12,123 nt of DNA from an archaeon (GTDB lineage Archaea > Thermoproteota > Nitrososphaeria > Conexivisphaerales > UBA164). The translations under genes and the position numbers were made by a program. This document shows, piece after piece, positions 6,130 through 12,123 of this stretch; position 1 is the stretch's first letter; the number at the start of each line of letters is the position of its first letter. The notes beneath the pieces are model-generated. The model was not told where the DNA came from and did not search any database. It worked only from the letters and a program-made list of their open reading frames with translations. The stretch lies in contig JAJZYL010000021.1 in assembly GCA_021798095.1 (NCBI GenBank), positions 1 to 12,123 of the forward strand, written 5' to 3'.

Positions 6130-6471
6130 ATGAAGATCAAGCTGGGGTCGTGGGTAAGCCTCCCAAGGTTATCATCGCAGGGGTTCAGGTCGCTCATGTC
6201 TGCCGGTGTTATGTACAAGACCGGCTCTGGCTTCCTGATCGGCAGGAACCTGGACTTGGTAAACATCAAGAGGATCCTCGAGTCTGAGCTTAAGGACGGC
6301 GTCTATTATGTGTTCAGCTGTGCAGTGTGCGGAAGGGATTCAGACTGCAGCACGTGCGAATACAAGTTCAGCTGCTCGGTGGAAAAGGTGGGTGGGAAAT
6401 GTATATGCGGTCCATGCGCCGACGAAATTTCAGTGGAGAGGCTCTGGTCAATTGCTGGAGATATCGTTTAG
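6130..6471 (+). CDS. Uncharacterised small protein with an eight-cysteine cluster
   Basis: I do not recognise this 113-residue protein. Its first 55 residues (MKIKLGSWVSLPRL, then a stretch rich in Gly, Ser and Leu) contain no clear motif. Residues 64-96 hold eight cysteines: Cys64, 67, 73, 76, 82, 91, 93 and 96, giving CxxC-x5-CxxC-x5-C-x8-CxCxxC. This could hold two zinc ions or an iron-sulfur cluster, or offer reactive thiols. There is no signal peptide or membrane segment. ATG 6130 was chosen because of the TATA box about 26 nt upstream; the longer reading from 5971 begins with an unprotein-like segment. The last 20 nt overlap the start of the JAMM protease gene in another frame, so the two are translated together and a functional link is likely. 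A zinc-ribbon partner or sulfur-handling protein is conceivable, but nothing proves either. Confidence 0.75.
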   Translation: MKIKLGSWVSLPRLSSQGFRSLMSAGVMYKTGSGFLIGRNLDLVNIKRILESELKDGVYYVFSCAVCGRDSDCSTCEYKFSCSVEKVGGKCICGPCADEISVERLWSIAGDIV

Positions 6472-6856
6472 ACAGGGTGCTGTGGACGACCTCCTGAAAT
6501 ACGCAAAGGGTATGTCACCCTTGGAGGCAGTGGCCTTCCTGCTGGGTGTGGCCAAGGGCGATCAGCATTCCGTAAGCGAAATCATGGCCGTGAATAACGC
6601 GGACAAATCGGCCGTGAGCTTCTCCGTAGCCCCGCAGGAGCTGTATGACGTGTATGCTCTAGCTGAAAAGGCTGGGCTCTCGATTGTAGGGCTTTTCCAT
6701 TCCCATCCGGCGCCTCCATATCCGTCGACTATCGATAAGAACTTCATGAAGATGAACCCTTTTGTGTGGGTCATCGCGTCATCCATCGACTGGCGCATCG
6801 AGGCATTCATCCTTACCGGTTCCCACATCGCCCCCGTCAAAATAGTCCGTGGATAG
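6452..6856 (+). CDS. JAMM/MPN+ metalloprotease (Mec-like)
   Basis: This is a zinc isopeptidase of the JAMM family. From TTG 6452 the protein has 134 residues with the full catalytic set: upstream Glu24 (SPLEAVAFLLG) and the motif HSHPAPPYPSTID carrying His83, His85, Ser92 and Asp95. The His85-Ser92 spacing is six residues, one shorter than the textbook x7. A Shine-Dalgarno sequence ggagagg at 6435-6441 lies 10 nt upstream of TTG; an earlier in-frame ATG at 6308 would add an unrelated out-of-frame reading of the cysteine-rich gene. Archaeal and bacterial JAMM proteins cleave ubiquitin-like or ThiS/MoaD-like sulfur carriers. Mycobacterial Mec releases cysteine from CysO-Cys made by CysM. Because a CysM-like gene lies next door, a Mec-like role is the best guess. 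SAMP deconjugation, as in Haloferax JAMM1, is the main alternative. Confidence 0.88.
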   Translation: MLEISFRQGAVDDLLKYAKGMSPLEAVAFLLGVAKGDQHSVSEIMAVNNADKSAVSFSVAPQELYDVYALAEKAGLSIVGLFHSHPAPPYPSTIDKNFMKMNPFVWVIASSIDWRIEAFILTGSHIAPVKIVRG

Positions 6857-7771
6857 GTACTTCATCCCGTTATCGGCCAGTATGGCAAGGACGTTCTTCC
6901 CGTTCCCGAGCTCTCTGGCCAGTTTCTTGGCTATGCATAGGGTGGCAGCTGAACTGATGCCAACCAGGAGGCCCTCCTTTGATGCGACCTCCCTGATCAT
7001 CCTTACGATCCTCTTCTTGTCGTCTTCACCTATTCTATATATCCTGTCAAAGCGACTTTGGGAATAGACCTTTGATGGATTCCTTTCCTCTGGATTCCTG
7101 AGGCCAGGGATCTTGAAAGAGGGCTCCGGATATACGCCGACCATCATTATAGATGGATCACGCGCCTTCAGCCTCATCGATAGGCCCACACCTGTCCCGC
7201 CGGTCCCGACGCCGGTGACTATGGCGTTGACCGAATCGCCCATCTGCTCCTGTATCTCCCTGGCTGTCGTTTCATAGTGTGCCATATAGTTTGCAGGATC
7301 AGAGAACTGATCAAAGGGCACATATAGCTCCGGCCTTTCCCTGACCATCCTGTTCTTCAGGTCTATAGCTCCGGCGGTTCCCTCGCTGGCCGGGCTCAGC
7401 ATGAGCTGCGCCCCATAGGTGGACATGATCTTCCTCCTTTCAATGCTTCCGTTCTCAGGCATTATGATGACGACCTTATAGCCATATACTGCGGCCACCA
7501 TGGCGAGCGCTATGCCGGTGTTGCCAGAGGTCGCCTCAATTATCATCCTGTCCTTGGAGAGCTTGCCGCTTTCCAGCGCCTTCTGGAACATCTTGAGCAC
7601 TATCCTGTCCTTTATCGAGCCGCCTATATTGAACCATTCCAGCTTCGCGTATATGGTTGCGGTACCGGGGGAAGATATTCGATTAAGCTTGACTATAGGC
7701 GTGTTGCCTATAAGGGTAAGTATATTCTCATGCACCCCAAATTTGGTCTCCGAAACCGCGTTCATATCCAT
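6779..7771 (-). CDS. PLP-dependent cysteine synthase, CysM-like
   Basis: This is a fold-type II PLP enzyme that makes cysteine from an activated serine and a sulfur donor. Visible features are the entry LIGNTPIVKL, the Schiff-base lysine Lys54 (NIGGSIKD), the substrate loop TSGNTGIAL (81-89), MPENGSIERR (104-113), the phosphate-binding GVGTGGTGVG (187-196) and the PLP-nitrogen serine region GISS (271-274). Several segments recall Mycobacterium tuberculosis CysM: MPENxSxERR, GLRN near 223-226 (CysM has ALRN) and a tail after KYLST that runs about 20 residues beyond the usual end. CysM uses O-phosphoserine and a CysO thiocarboxylate, so similar chemistry is plausible here. The final 78 bp overlap the JAMM gene on the other strand. 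ATG 7771 has no ribosome site, and a TATA-like box at 7775-7784 sits too close, so GTG 7735 (MHENILTLIGN) may be the true start. Confidence 0.9.
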   Translation of the reverse strand: MDMNAVSETKFGVHENILTLIGNTPIVKLNRISSPGTATIYAKLEWFNIGGSIKDRIVLKMFQKALESGKLSKDRMIIEATSGNTGIALAMVAAVYGYKVVIIMPENGSIERRKIMSTYGAQLMLSPASEGTAGAIDLKNRMVRERPELYVPFDQFSDPANYMAHYETTAREIQEQMGDSVNAIVTGVGTGGTGVGLSMRLKARDPSIMMVGVYPEPSFKIPGLRNPEERNPSKVYSQSRFDRIYRIGEDDKKRIVRMIREVASKEGLLVGISSAATLCIAKKLARELGNGKNVLAILADNGMKYLSTDYFDGGDVGTGKDECLDAPVDG

Positions 7772-7774
7772 CTT

Positions 7775-7784
7775 ATTTAAATAT
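7775..7784 (-). promoter_or_regulatory. TATA-like box before the cysteine synthase gene
   Basis: The minus strand reads atatttaaat in the 23-nt gap after the pirin stop codon. If used, transcription begins near 7754, inside the annotated reading frame, which would favour GTG 7735 as the start. It may instead be a chance AT-rich spacer within a pirin-cysM operon. Confidence 0.35.
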
Positions 7785-7794
7785 AGCGATGATT

Positions 7795-8736
7795 TCAGTT
7801 TTCGAAGATCACGTTCTTATCCCTTATAAACGTGCCCAAACTGAGGTCCCTTGTAGCTTCATCTATTTGCTCCTGGGTGTTCATAACTATGGGACCATAC
7901 CAGCGTATTGGTTGGTGAAGCGGCTTTCCTGAAAGGACAAGGAACCTTGCACGCTCATCCTTGGTCACCAACCTGACCGCGTCCCCCTCCTGCGAAAATA
8001 CGGCGGCCTGACCTGGGTTAACGACGTTCGAATCAGCTGGTTCCACATAGCCACCCCCGGTGACCATGTATATGAGCGAACTATATCCCCGCTTTACAGT
8101 GAAACTGAACTCGGATTCCTCGGGCAACAGGACGTCCAAATATGTGGGATCAAGCCCATACGCATTTCCGACAGGGCCGCTCGCGCCACCATACTGGCCT
8201 GAGATCACCTTCACGATCGCTCCTCCGTCCATTTCCAGCCGTGGCGCCTGTTTTTCGCCGATATCCCTGTAGGTTGGGGTGGTCATCTTGTGCCTTGCCG
8301 GAAGGTTGACCCACAACTGGAAGCCTGAGACGTTTGTGGGCAGCCCGTTGGATCTGAGGAGCTCGTCCGGGTCGGTTTCATCCAGAGGGCGCGGCATCTC
8401 CTGATGGAAGATGCCGCTCCCCGCGGTCATCCATTGCAGGTCATTAGTGCGGATCACCCCCCTATGGCCCTCGCTATCTTCGTGTAATACCTTCCCAGCT
8501 AGAAGGTAAGTTACCGTCTCGATTCCCCTGTGGGGGTGCCATGGAAATCCCTTCTCATAATCCTCTACGCGCGATGATCCGAAATGGTCCAAAAGCAAAA
8601 AGGGATCGGTCATGCTTGCCGTGGCGTATCCTCCGAACACACGCTTCAGCTTTACCCCTGCTCCATCCTCGGTATCCACACCAGTGAAGACCTGGATAGG
8701 CCTTTTAAAATGAGTTCCATAATTAATATCAGTCAA
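7795..8736 (-). CDS. Pirin family bicupin protein
   Basis: Pirins are two-cupin iron proteins. Bacterial members such as YhhW have quercetinase activity, and others act as regulators. The 313-residue protein has the N-terminal cupin with metal ligands His67 and His69 (FPWHPHRGIET) and His111 and Glu113 (GSGIFHQEMP), matching His56, His58, His101 and Glu103 of human pirin, plus the typical DPFLLLDHFG segment (44-53). The C-terminal cupin spans roughly residues 200-285. The start is TTG 8736, with agagg in the leader about 4 nt upstream. A TATA-like box (minus strand gtataaga, 8771-8778) would give a short leader of about a dozen nt, so pirin probably has its own promoter. Cysteine synthase follows 23 nt downstream on the same strand, perhaps cotranscribed. 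The physiological substrate is unknown. Confidence 0.9.
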   Translation of the reverse strand: MTDINYGTHFKRPIQVFTGVDTEDGAGVKLKRVFGGYATASMTDPFLLLDHFGSSRVEDYEKGFPWHPHRGIETVTYLLAGKVLHEDSEGHRGVIRTNDLQWMTAGSGIFHQEMPRPLDETDPDELLRSNGLPTNVSGFQLWVNLPARHKMTTPTYRDIGEKQAPRLEMDGGAIVKVISGQYGGASGPVGNAYGLDPTYLDVLLPEESEFSFTVKRGYSSLIYMVTGGGYVEPADSNVVNPGQAAVFSQEGDAVRLVTKDERARFLVLSGKPLHQPIRWYGPIVMNTQEQIDEATRDLSLGTFIRDKNVIFEN

Positions 8737-8770
8737 TTTTCCTCTTCTATCTTCTTTTTGTAGGCCGGTT

Positions 8771-8778
8771 TCTTATAC
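8771..8778 (-). promoter_or_regulatory. TATA-like box for pirin
   Basis: The minus strand reads gtataaga in the 127-nt gap between fttA and pirin. The predicted start site near 8749 gives a leader of about 13 nt containing agagg before TTG 8736. Confidence 0.4.
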
Positions 8779-8863
8779 ATTATCCAGAAATCGCGATTGG
8801 CCTCTGCGCTGGCAAGTGCTACGGCGCAGAACATATTGCAAGCTGGCTACAGGCCCCAACGCT

Positions 8864-10780
8864 TTAGTTTAGCCTTATAGATTCCCCTATCTGTGGCCCT
8901 ACGGCTATCCTTCCCCTGTACATCCTGTTCAGGCTTTCCACCAGATTGTCCACCTTCCTCCTTTCCCCATGAGCCACTATCACCCTCTGAGCCCTGCCCC
9001 TGAACTTGGCCAGGAAGCTCATAAGCTGGTTATAATCGCTGTGCCCGCTGAACCCCTCTATCTTCTGGGTCACGCAGTTGACGTCCACCACGTTTATCTT
9101 CCCTTCGTTCCCCATGGTGCTGATCTGCTTGGCGCCGTCCAGCACCCGCCTTCCTATCGTGCCGGCAACCTGATAGGAAACAAATAGGATCTTGTTCTTT
9201 GGATCACCGGCGAGCTCCTTGAAGTACACCACCGATGGTCCGCCTTCGAACATCCCCGAGGTCGCCATGATTATGGCCGGGCCCATAGCGAAGACCTCCT
9301 CCCTATCATTGGGGTGTTCTATGACCGTTATGTAATTTGATAGAAACGGGTTTTCCCCGTTGTGGATGATCTGATCCCTTATGCCCCTTTCAAGGTAATC
9401 GGGGTAAAGCAGGTGGAGCCCCGTGGCCTCCGTTATCATCCCTTCAATGAACACGGGGGCCTCAATCAGCTCCTTCTTCTTCAGGTAGTCGTTAAGGACC
9501 AGCAGCATCTCCTGAGCGCGCCCAACCCCCGGGACAGGAATGAGCACCTTTCCGCCTGCCTTGAGCGTCGAATTTATCGACGATACGAACTCCCCCTCGG
9601 ATACCGGCCTGGGTGGCATGATGTCCCCCCTTCCTCCGTACGTCGATTCTGTTATCACCGTTTCGACGCGGGGGTATTGATAGTTGGCCGGAGGGAAGAG
9701 CCTAGAGCGGTCGAACTTGTAATCACCTGTATAGACAATGTTGTGGACCCCCTGGCCTATGTGCAGGTGTACGACGGCTGAGCCCAGTATATGGCCGGCA
9801 TTTGACATGGTGAGCTTGATATCCGGTGAAATGTCTGTCACTGAGCCATAGGGAAGCGTGATGCAGTGCTTTATGAACTCCCTGACATTTTGCATATCAT
9901 AGAACGGCTTACCGCCCTCGGCCTGAGATACCTTGATGGCGTCCATCAGGAGCATGGTGCTTAAGGTCAGAGTAGGCTCTGTACAGTAGACCGGCCCGTC
10001 ATAGCCATATTTGAAGAGTGCCGGCACAAAGCCTGAGTGATCCAGATGCGCGTGGCTGAGTATCACGGCATCCAGATCCTCGAGGCGAAAATCGATCAGG
10101 TCGAACCTCGGATACCTTTCGTCCGGTGTCCTTGCGCCCAGGTTTACGCCGCAGTCCATCAACACCTTGCTTTCGTTGGTTTCTATAAGTATGGATGATC
10201 TGCCGACCTCCCTGAATCCGCCTAGAAATGATGCCTTGACTTCGTTGCTCAGAACAAGCCTTTCCCTGAAGACCCTTTCGCCCAGCCCCCTGAGGAACTG
10301 CAGTCTCTCCGTCTCATTCGTCTTGAGTATGTACTGCATCTCCTGCAGCACCTGAGAATTGAGCGGGAAGTGCCTCCTTATCCTGACCTTCCACCCCAGG
10401 TCGTTCATCACCTGCTCCACCTTCCCCCTTATCTCGCCCTCCACTACGGAGGTATCCTTCAGATCTATGATGACTTCTCCAAATATACCATCGAAGGCTA
10501 TGCCGACAAGCCCTGCCTCCTTTGGGATCAGCTTGACCAGGAAGTCCCTCGAATACTCCTCCCCCTTCCTGTACGTTTCATCGGCCTTAACTATGACCCT
10601 CTTCCTTAACGTATTGACTATTTCGCCGATAGTATAGGGGTTCTCCATGAAGTATGAAGGGTTTTTTGTATAGATGGCAACCCTTGGCCCTTCGTATTCT
10701 ATCCTGGTGACCTCTGCCTTACTTGGCAGTAGCTGCAGCACTTCCGCTGCTATATTTTGTCCGGAGAACTCATTTCCCAA
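8864..10780 (-). CDS. fttA: Archaeal KH/MBL/beta-CASP ribonuclease, transcription termination factor FttA (aCPSF1)
   Basis: This is the universal archaeal CPSF73-like endoribonuclease that cleaves nascent RNA and terminates transcription with RNA polymerase and Spt4/5. The 638-residue length is standard. Residues 1-about 140 form the N-terminal KH-type region, with GIAFDGIFGEVII typical of its second KH unit. The metallo-beta-lactamase core follows, with HAHLDH (243-248), His330 (AGHILGS) and Asp353 (TGDYK). The beta-CASP part begins at Glu378 (TESTYGGR) and includes His580 (GHSD) and His604 (AHGE), so all zinc ligands are present. The start is TTG 10780, one base after the psmB stop (TAA-a-TTG), with no clear ribosome site, suggesting translational coupling. 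A psmB-CPSF neighbourhood also occurs in Methanocaldococcus jannaschii (MJ1237/MJ1236, from memory). Confidence 0.96.
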   Translation of the reverse strand: MGNEFSGQNIAAEVLQLLPSKAEVTRIEYEGPRVAIYTKNPSYFMENPYTIGEIVNTLRKRVIVKADETYRKGEEYSRDFLVKLIPKEAGLVGIAFDGIFGEVIIDLKDTSVVEGEIRGKVEQVMNDLGWKVRIRRHFPLNSQVLQEMQYILKTNETERLQFLRGLGERVFRERLVLSNEVKASFLGGFREVGRSSILIETNESKVLMDCGVNLGARTPDERYPRFDLIDFRLEDLDAVILSHAHLDHSGFVPALFKYGYDGPVYCTEPTLTLSTMLLMDAIKVSQAEGGKPFYDMQNVREFIKHCITLPYGSVTDISPDIKLTMSNAGHILGSAVVHLHIGQGVHNIVYTGDYKFDRSRLFPPANYQYPRVETVITESTYGGRGDIMPPRPVSEGEFVSSINSTLKAGGKVLIPVPGVGRAQEMLLVLNDYLKKKELIEAPVFIEGMITEATGLHLLYPDYLERGIRDQIIHNGENPFLSNYITVIEHPNDREEVFAMGPAIIMATSGMFEGGPSVVYFKELAGDPKNKILFVSYQVAGTIGRRVLDGAKQISTMGNEGKINVVDVNCVTQKIEGFSGHSDYNQLMSFLAKFRGRAQRVIVAHGERRKVDNLVESLNRMYRGRIAVGPQIGESIRLN

Positions 10781-10781
10781 T

Positions 10782-11423
10782 TTAATTCTGCTGGATGGAT
10801 TTAAGGTAACCGTGTTTTTCGTCGTCGGTTAGCTCCCTGAATCCCTCCTTGTCAGCAACGGCCACGTTAAAGCTGTTCCCTGTGGCCGAATCCCTCTTCA
10901 TGGCTGCTGTGACGGCCCTTATGATCAGCCTTATGCAGTCATCCAAGGGCAGGCCCTCCCTGTAATCACCGTCGATTACGCCTAGGCCTATCGGAGAACC
11001 GCTACCGGTTCCAGAAACGGTTTCCTTTGTTATTGAACCGAAGAAGTCAACCATGTACAGGCTCGGTCCGGTCTGGTCGAACCCCCCTATGAGGCTTTCA
11101 ACGATAAGCGGAGTTCCCCTGTTGTAGAAGAAGACGTTGCTTGCAAGCCTCGCTACGGCCGATATAGGCATGGGTTTCCCCCTCTCCAGCTTGTACGACC
11201 TGATGTTATATTTCATTATATCTATTATATCCTGCGCGTCGGCCACAACCCCCGCAATGGTCATCCCAACATGGTCATCCAGCTGGTACATCTTTTTGCC
11301 GTTAGTATTAGCTATGAAGTACCCCGCTGTGACCCTGGTATCCGTAGCGAGCACTACCCCATCCTTGGCGACCATTCCCAGAGTTGTGGTCCCTGTCTTC
11401 TTGATAACTTCTTCTATATTCAA
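10782..11423 (-). CDS. psmB: 20S proteasome beta subunit
   Basis: This is the catalytic beta subunit of the archaeal 20S proteasome, an N-terminal nucleophile hydrolase. An 11-residue propeptide (MNIEEVIKKTG) precedes TTTLGM, so autocleavage exposes Thr12 as Thr1 of the mature enzyme. Asp17 and Lys33 of the mature numbering are present (ATDTR and NGKK), as are the GSGSP loop and the late DSATG segment. The 213-residue length is typical. The start is TTG: no in-frame ATG exists upstream, and tgatc, complementary to the 16S tail, lies about 5 nt before it. Its promoter is the clear BRE/TATA pair at 11468-11482. It is the first gene of a unit with fttA. With DnaJ nearby, the segment serves protein quality control and RNA processing. 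Confidence 0.96.
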   Translation of the reverse strand: MNIEEVIKKTGTTTLGMVAKDGVVLATDTRVTAGYFIANTNGKKMYQLDDHVGMTIAGVVADAQDIIDIMKYNIRSYKLERGKPMPISAVARLASNVFFYNRGTPLIVESLIGGFDQTGPSLYMVDFFGSITKETVSGTGSGSPIGLGVIDGDYREGLPLDDCIRLIIRAVTAAMKRDSATGNSFNVAVADKEGFRELTDDEKHGYLKSIQQN

Positions 11424-11467
11424 TATAAGATCATCATTAGTAAAACATCGATGGGTTGGACCAGCCG

Positions 11468-11482
11468 GTAAATAAGCTTTCG
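11468..11482 (-). promoter_or_regulatory. BRE and TATA box for psmB-fttA
   Basis: Read on the minus strand, cgaaag (BRE, 11482-11477) is directly followed by cttatttac (TATA, 11476-11468), the classic archaeal core promoter. The TATA centre at 11472 predicts transcription from about 11446 and a leader of about 23 nt before TTG 11423. This is the best promoter match in the window. Confidence 0.65.
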
Positions 11483-11545
11483 TATAGTTTTTGTTGGCCT
11501 CCCTTCGATCACATTAAAGTCTAACAATAGATCATTTCAGGGTGG

Positions 11546-12123
11546 TCAGCGGCCCGCGTTCTTAAACTGCACAAGCAGCTCCCTTTGCCTGGAGTTCAGC
11601 GACCTTGGGATGCTGACGTTAATGGTTACATACAGGTTCCCCTTTCCGAAGCCGTTAACCTTTGGCAGGCCTTTGCCCTTTAATCGCATCATGCTTCCGT
11701 GTTGTGTGCCTTCTGGCACCTTCAGCTCTATCCTTTCCCCGTTCACCCCATTCAGATAGACGGTGGTCCCCAGCACCGCGTCCACGAAGTCAAGGTCCAT
11801 GCTGGCATAGAGGTCCGGGCCCTCTCTCCTGAAACCAGGCTGAGGCAGTGTATGGACTATCACGTACAGGTCGCCGTTCCTTCCGTTTACATAGTTCCCC
11901 TCCCCTTTGACCCTTAATTCATCGCCGTCATCTATCCCCGCTGGGATCCTTACCTTTAGCCTCTCACTTGAACGCATGTGGCCGCTGCCGTGACACGTTG
12001 GACAGGGGGTGCCGATGATCCTGCCGCTGCCGTGACACCGCGGGCAGGGCTCGATCCTGACGAAGCTGGCGAAGCCCATGCTCTGGACCTTTCTTACCTG
12101 GCCGGTCCCGTTGCATGTGGGAC
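11546..12123 (-). CDS. dnaJ: Chaperone DnaJ (Hsp40), 5'-truncated by window
   Basis: This is the co-chaperone that delivers substrates to DnaK and stimulates its ATPase. The reading frame is open to the window edge: codons before Met 12079 read TCNGTGQVRKVQS, so the internal ATG is not the start and the J domain, Gly/Phe linker and first zinc-finger repeats lie outside. Within the window are the last cysteine repeats (CNGTG, CPRCHGSG, CPTCHGSG), then the two C-terminal beta-sandwich domains with VRIPAGIDDGDELRVKGEG, NGDLYVIVH, and VPEGTQHGSMMRLKGKGLP, ending in a short dimerisation helix region (RSLNSRQRELLVQF). The protein ends at a TGA at 11546. The grpE/dnaK genes commonly linked to dnaJ would be expected beyond the window. 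DnaJ is missing from many hyperthermophilic archaea, which fits a moderate growth temperature. Confidence 0.95.
   Translation of the reverse strand, partial: PTCNGTGQVRKVQSMGFASFVRIEPCPRCHGSGRIIGTPCPTCHGSGHMRSSERLKVRIPAGIDDGDELRVKGEGNYVNGRNGDLYVIVHTLPQPGFRREGPDLYASMDLDFVDAVLGTTVYLNGVNGERIELKVPEGTQHGSMMRLKGKGLPKVNGFGKGNLYVTINVSIPRSLNSRQRELLVQFKNAGR

Noticed and set aside
6308..6451. Longer JAMM start at ATG 6308.
   Set aside because: This would re-read the cysteine-rich gene in another frame. The added residues are unlike any JAMM N-terminus, and ggagagg supports TTG 6452.
8733..8834. A 33-codon minus-strand frame (MFCAVALASAEANRDF...) between fttA and pirin, whose TGA overlaps the pirin TTG.
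   Set aside because: It has no ribosome site or promoter of its own and covers the probable pirin TATA box and leader. Nothing in the peptide is recognisable, so chance is likelier.
8840..8880. Similarity of ctggctacaggccccaacgctttag to the IS right ends at 3720-3775 and 4680-4726.
   Set aside because: It lacks the gatgtcac terminus and the hairpin partner, and part of it is the fttA stop region; the match is too short.
8969..10637. Several plus-strand open frames opposite fttA.
   Set aside because: They are antisense shadows of a strongly conserved 638-residue protein; the compositions are typical of out-of-frame reads.
12079..12079. ATG 12079 as the start of the DnaJ-like gene.
   Set aside because: The frame continues upstream to the window edge with the conserved CNGTGQ zinc-finger repeat, so the gene is cut, not short.

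Overview
The window is archaeal chromosome. The evidence is a replication factor C small subunit, a 20S proteasome beta subunit with an autocatalytic threonine, a KH/MBL/beta-CASP ribonuclease of the FttA (aCPSF1) type, archaeal TATA/BRE promoters, and several start codons placed about 26 nt downstream of a TATA box (leaderless mRNAs). A DnaJ gene, many TTG starts and roughly balanced base composition fit a moderately thermophilic or mesophilic euryarchaeon. A member of the Thermoplasmata is my best guess, but it is not proven. No tRNA, rRNA or CRISPR array was seen.

Layout. (1) 1-844, minus: rfcS, 3' end cut by the window. (2) 993-3521: a pterin/folate block. It holds a pteridine-reductase-like SDR (FolM/PTR1 type), folB and folK in a tight plus-strand operon, meeting a convergent folE2 (mptA) whose stop codon overlaps that of folK. 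(3) 3522-4742: a dsrE2-like gene and tusA (sulfur relay), flanked on both sides by directly oriented, decayed right ends of IS200/IS605-type (TnpB) elements. (4) 4739-5908, minus: an M20 metallopeptidase whose stop codon lies inside the second IS remnant. (5) 6130-8736: a small eight-cysteine protein translationally overlapping a JAMM metalloprotease, which overlaps by 78 bp the convergent gene for a CysM-type cysteine synthase; upstream of that is a pirin. (6) 8864-11423, minus: psmB and fttA, one base apart. (7) 11546-12123, minus: the C-terminal part of DnaJ, cut by the window edge.

How the genes may work together. FolE2, FolB and FolK together convert GTP toward hydroxymethyldihydropterin diphosphate. 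The SDR carries the pteridine-reductase signature (TGxxxRxG, catalytic Asp replacing Ser), so it may be the reductase of the same pathway. The JAMM/CysM pair resembles the mycobacterial Mec/CysM system, in which a JAMM protease releases cysteine assembled on a sulfur-carrier protein. No carrier is encoded here, but the nearby TusA/DsrE2 pair and the cysteine-rich protein suggest a wider sulfur-trafficking neighbourhood. PsmB, FttA, DnaJ and RfcS are housekeeping genes.
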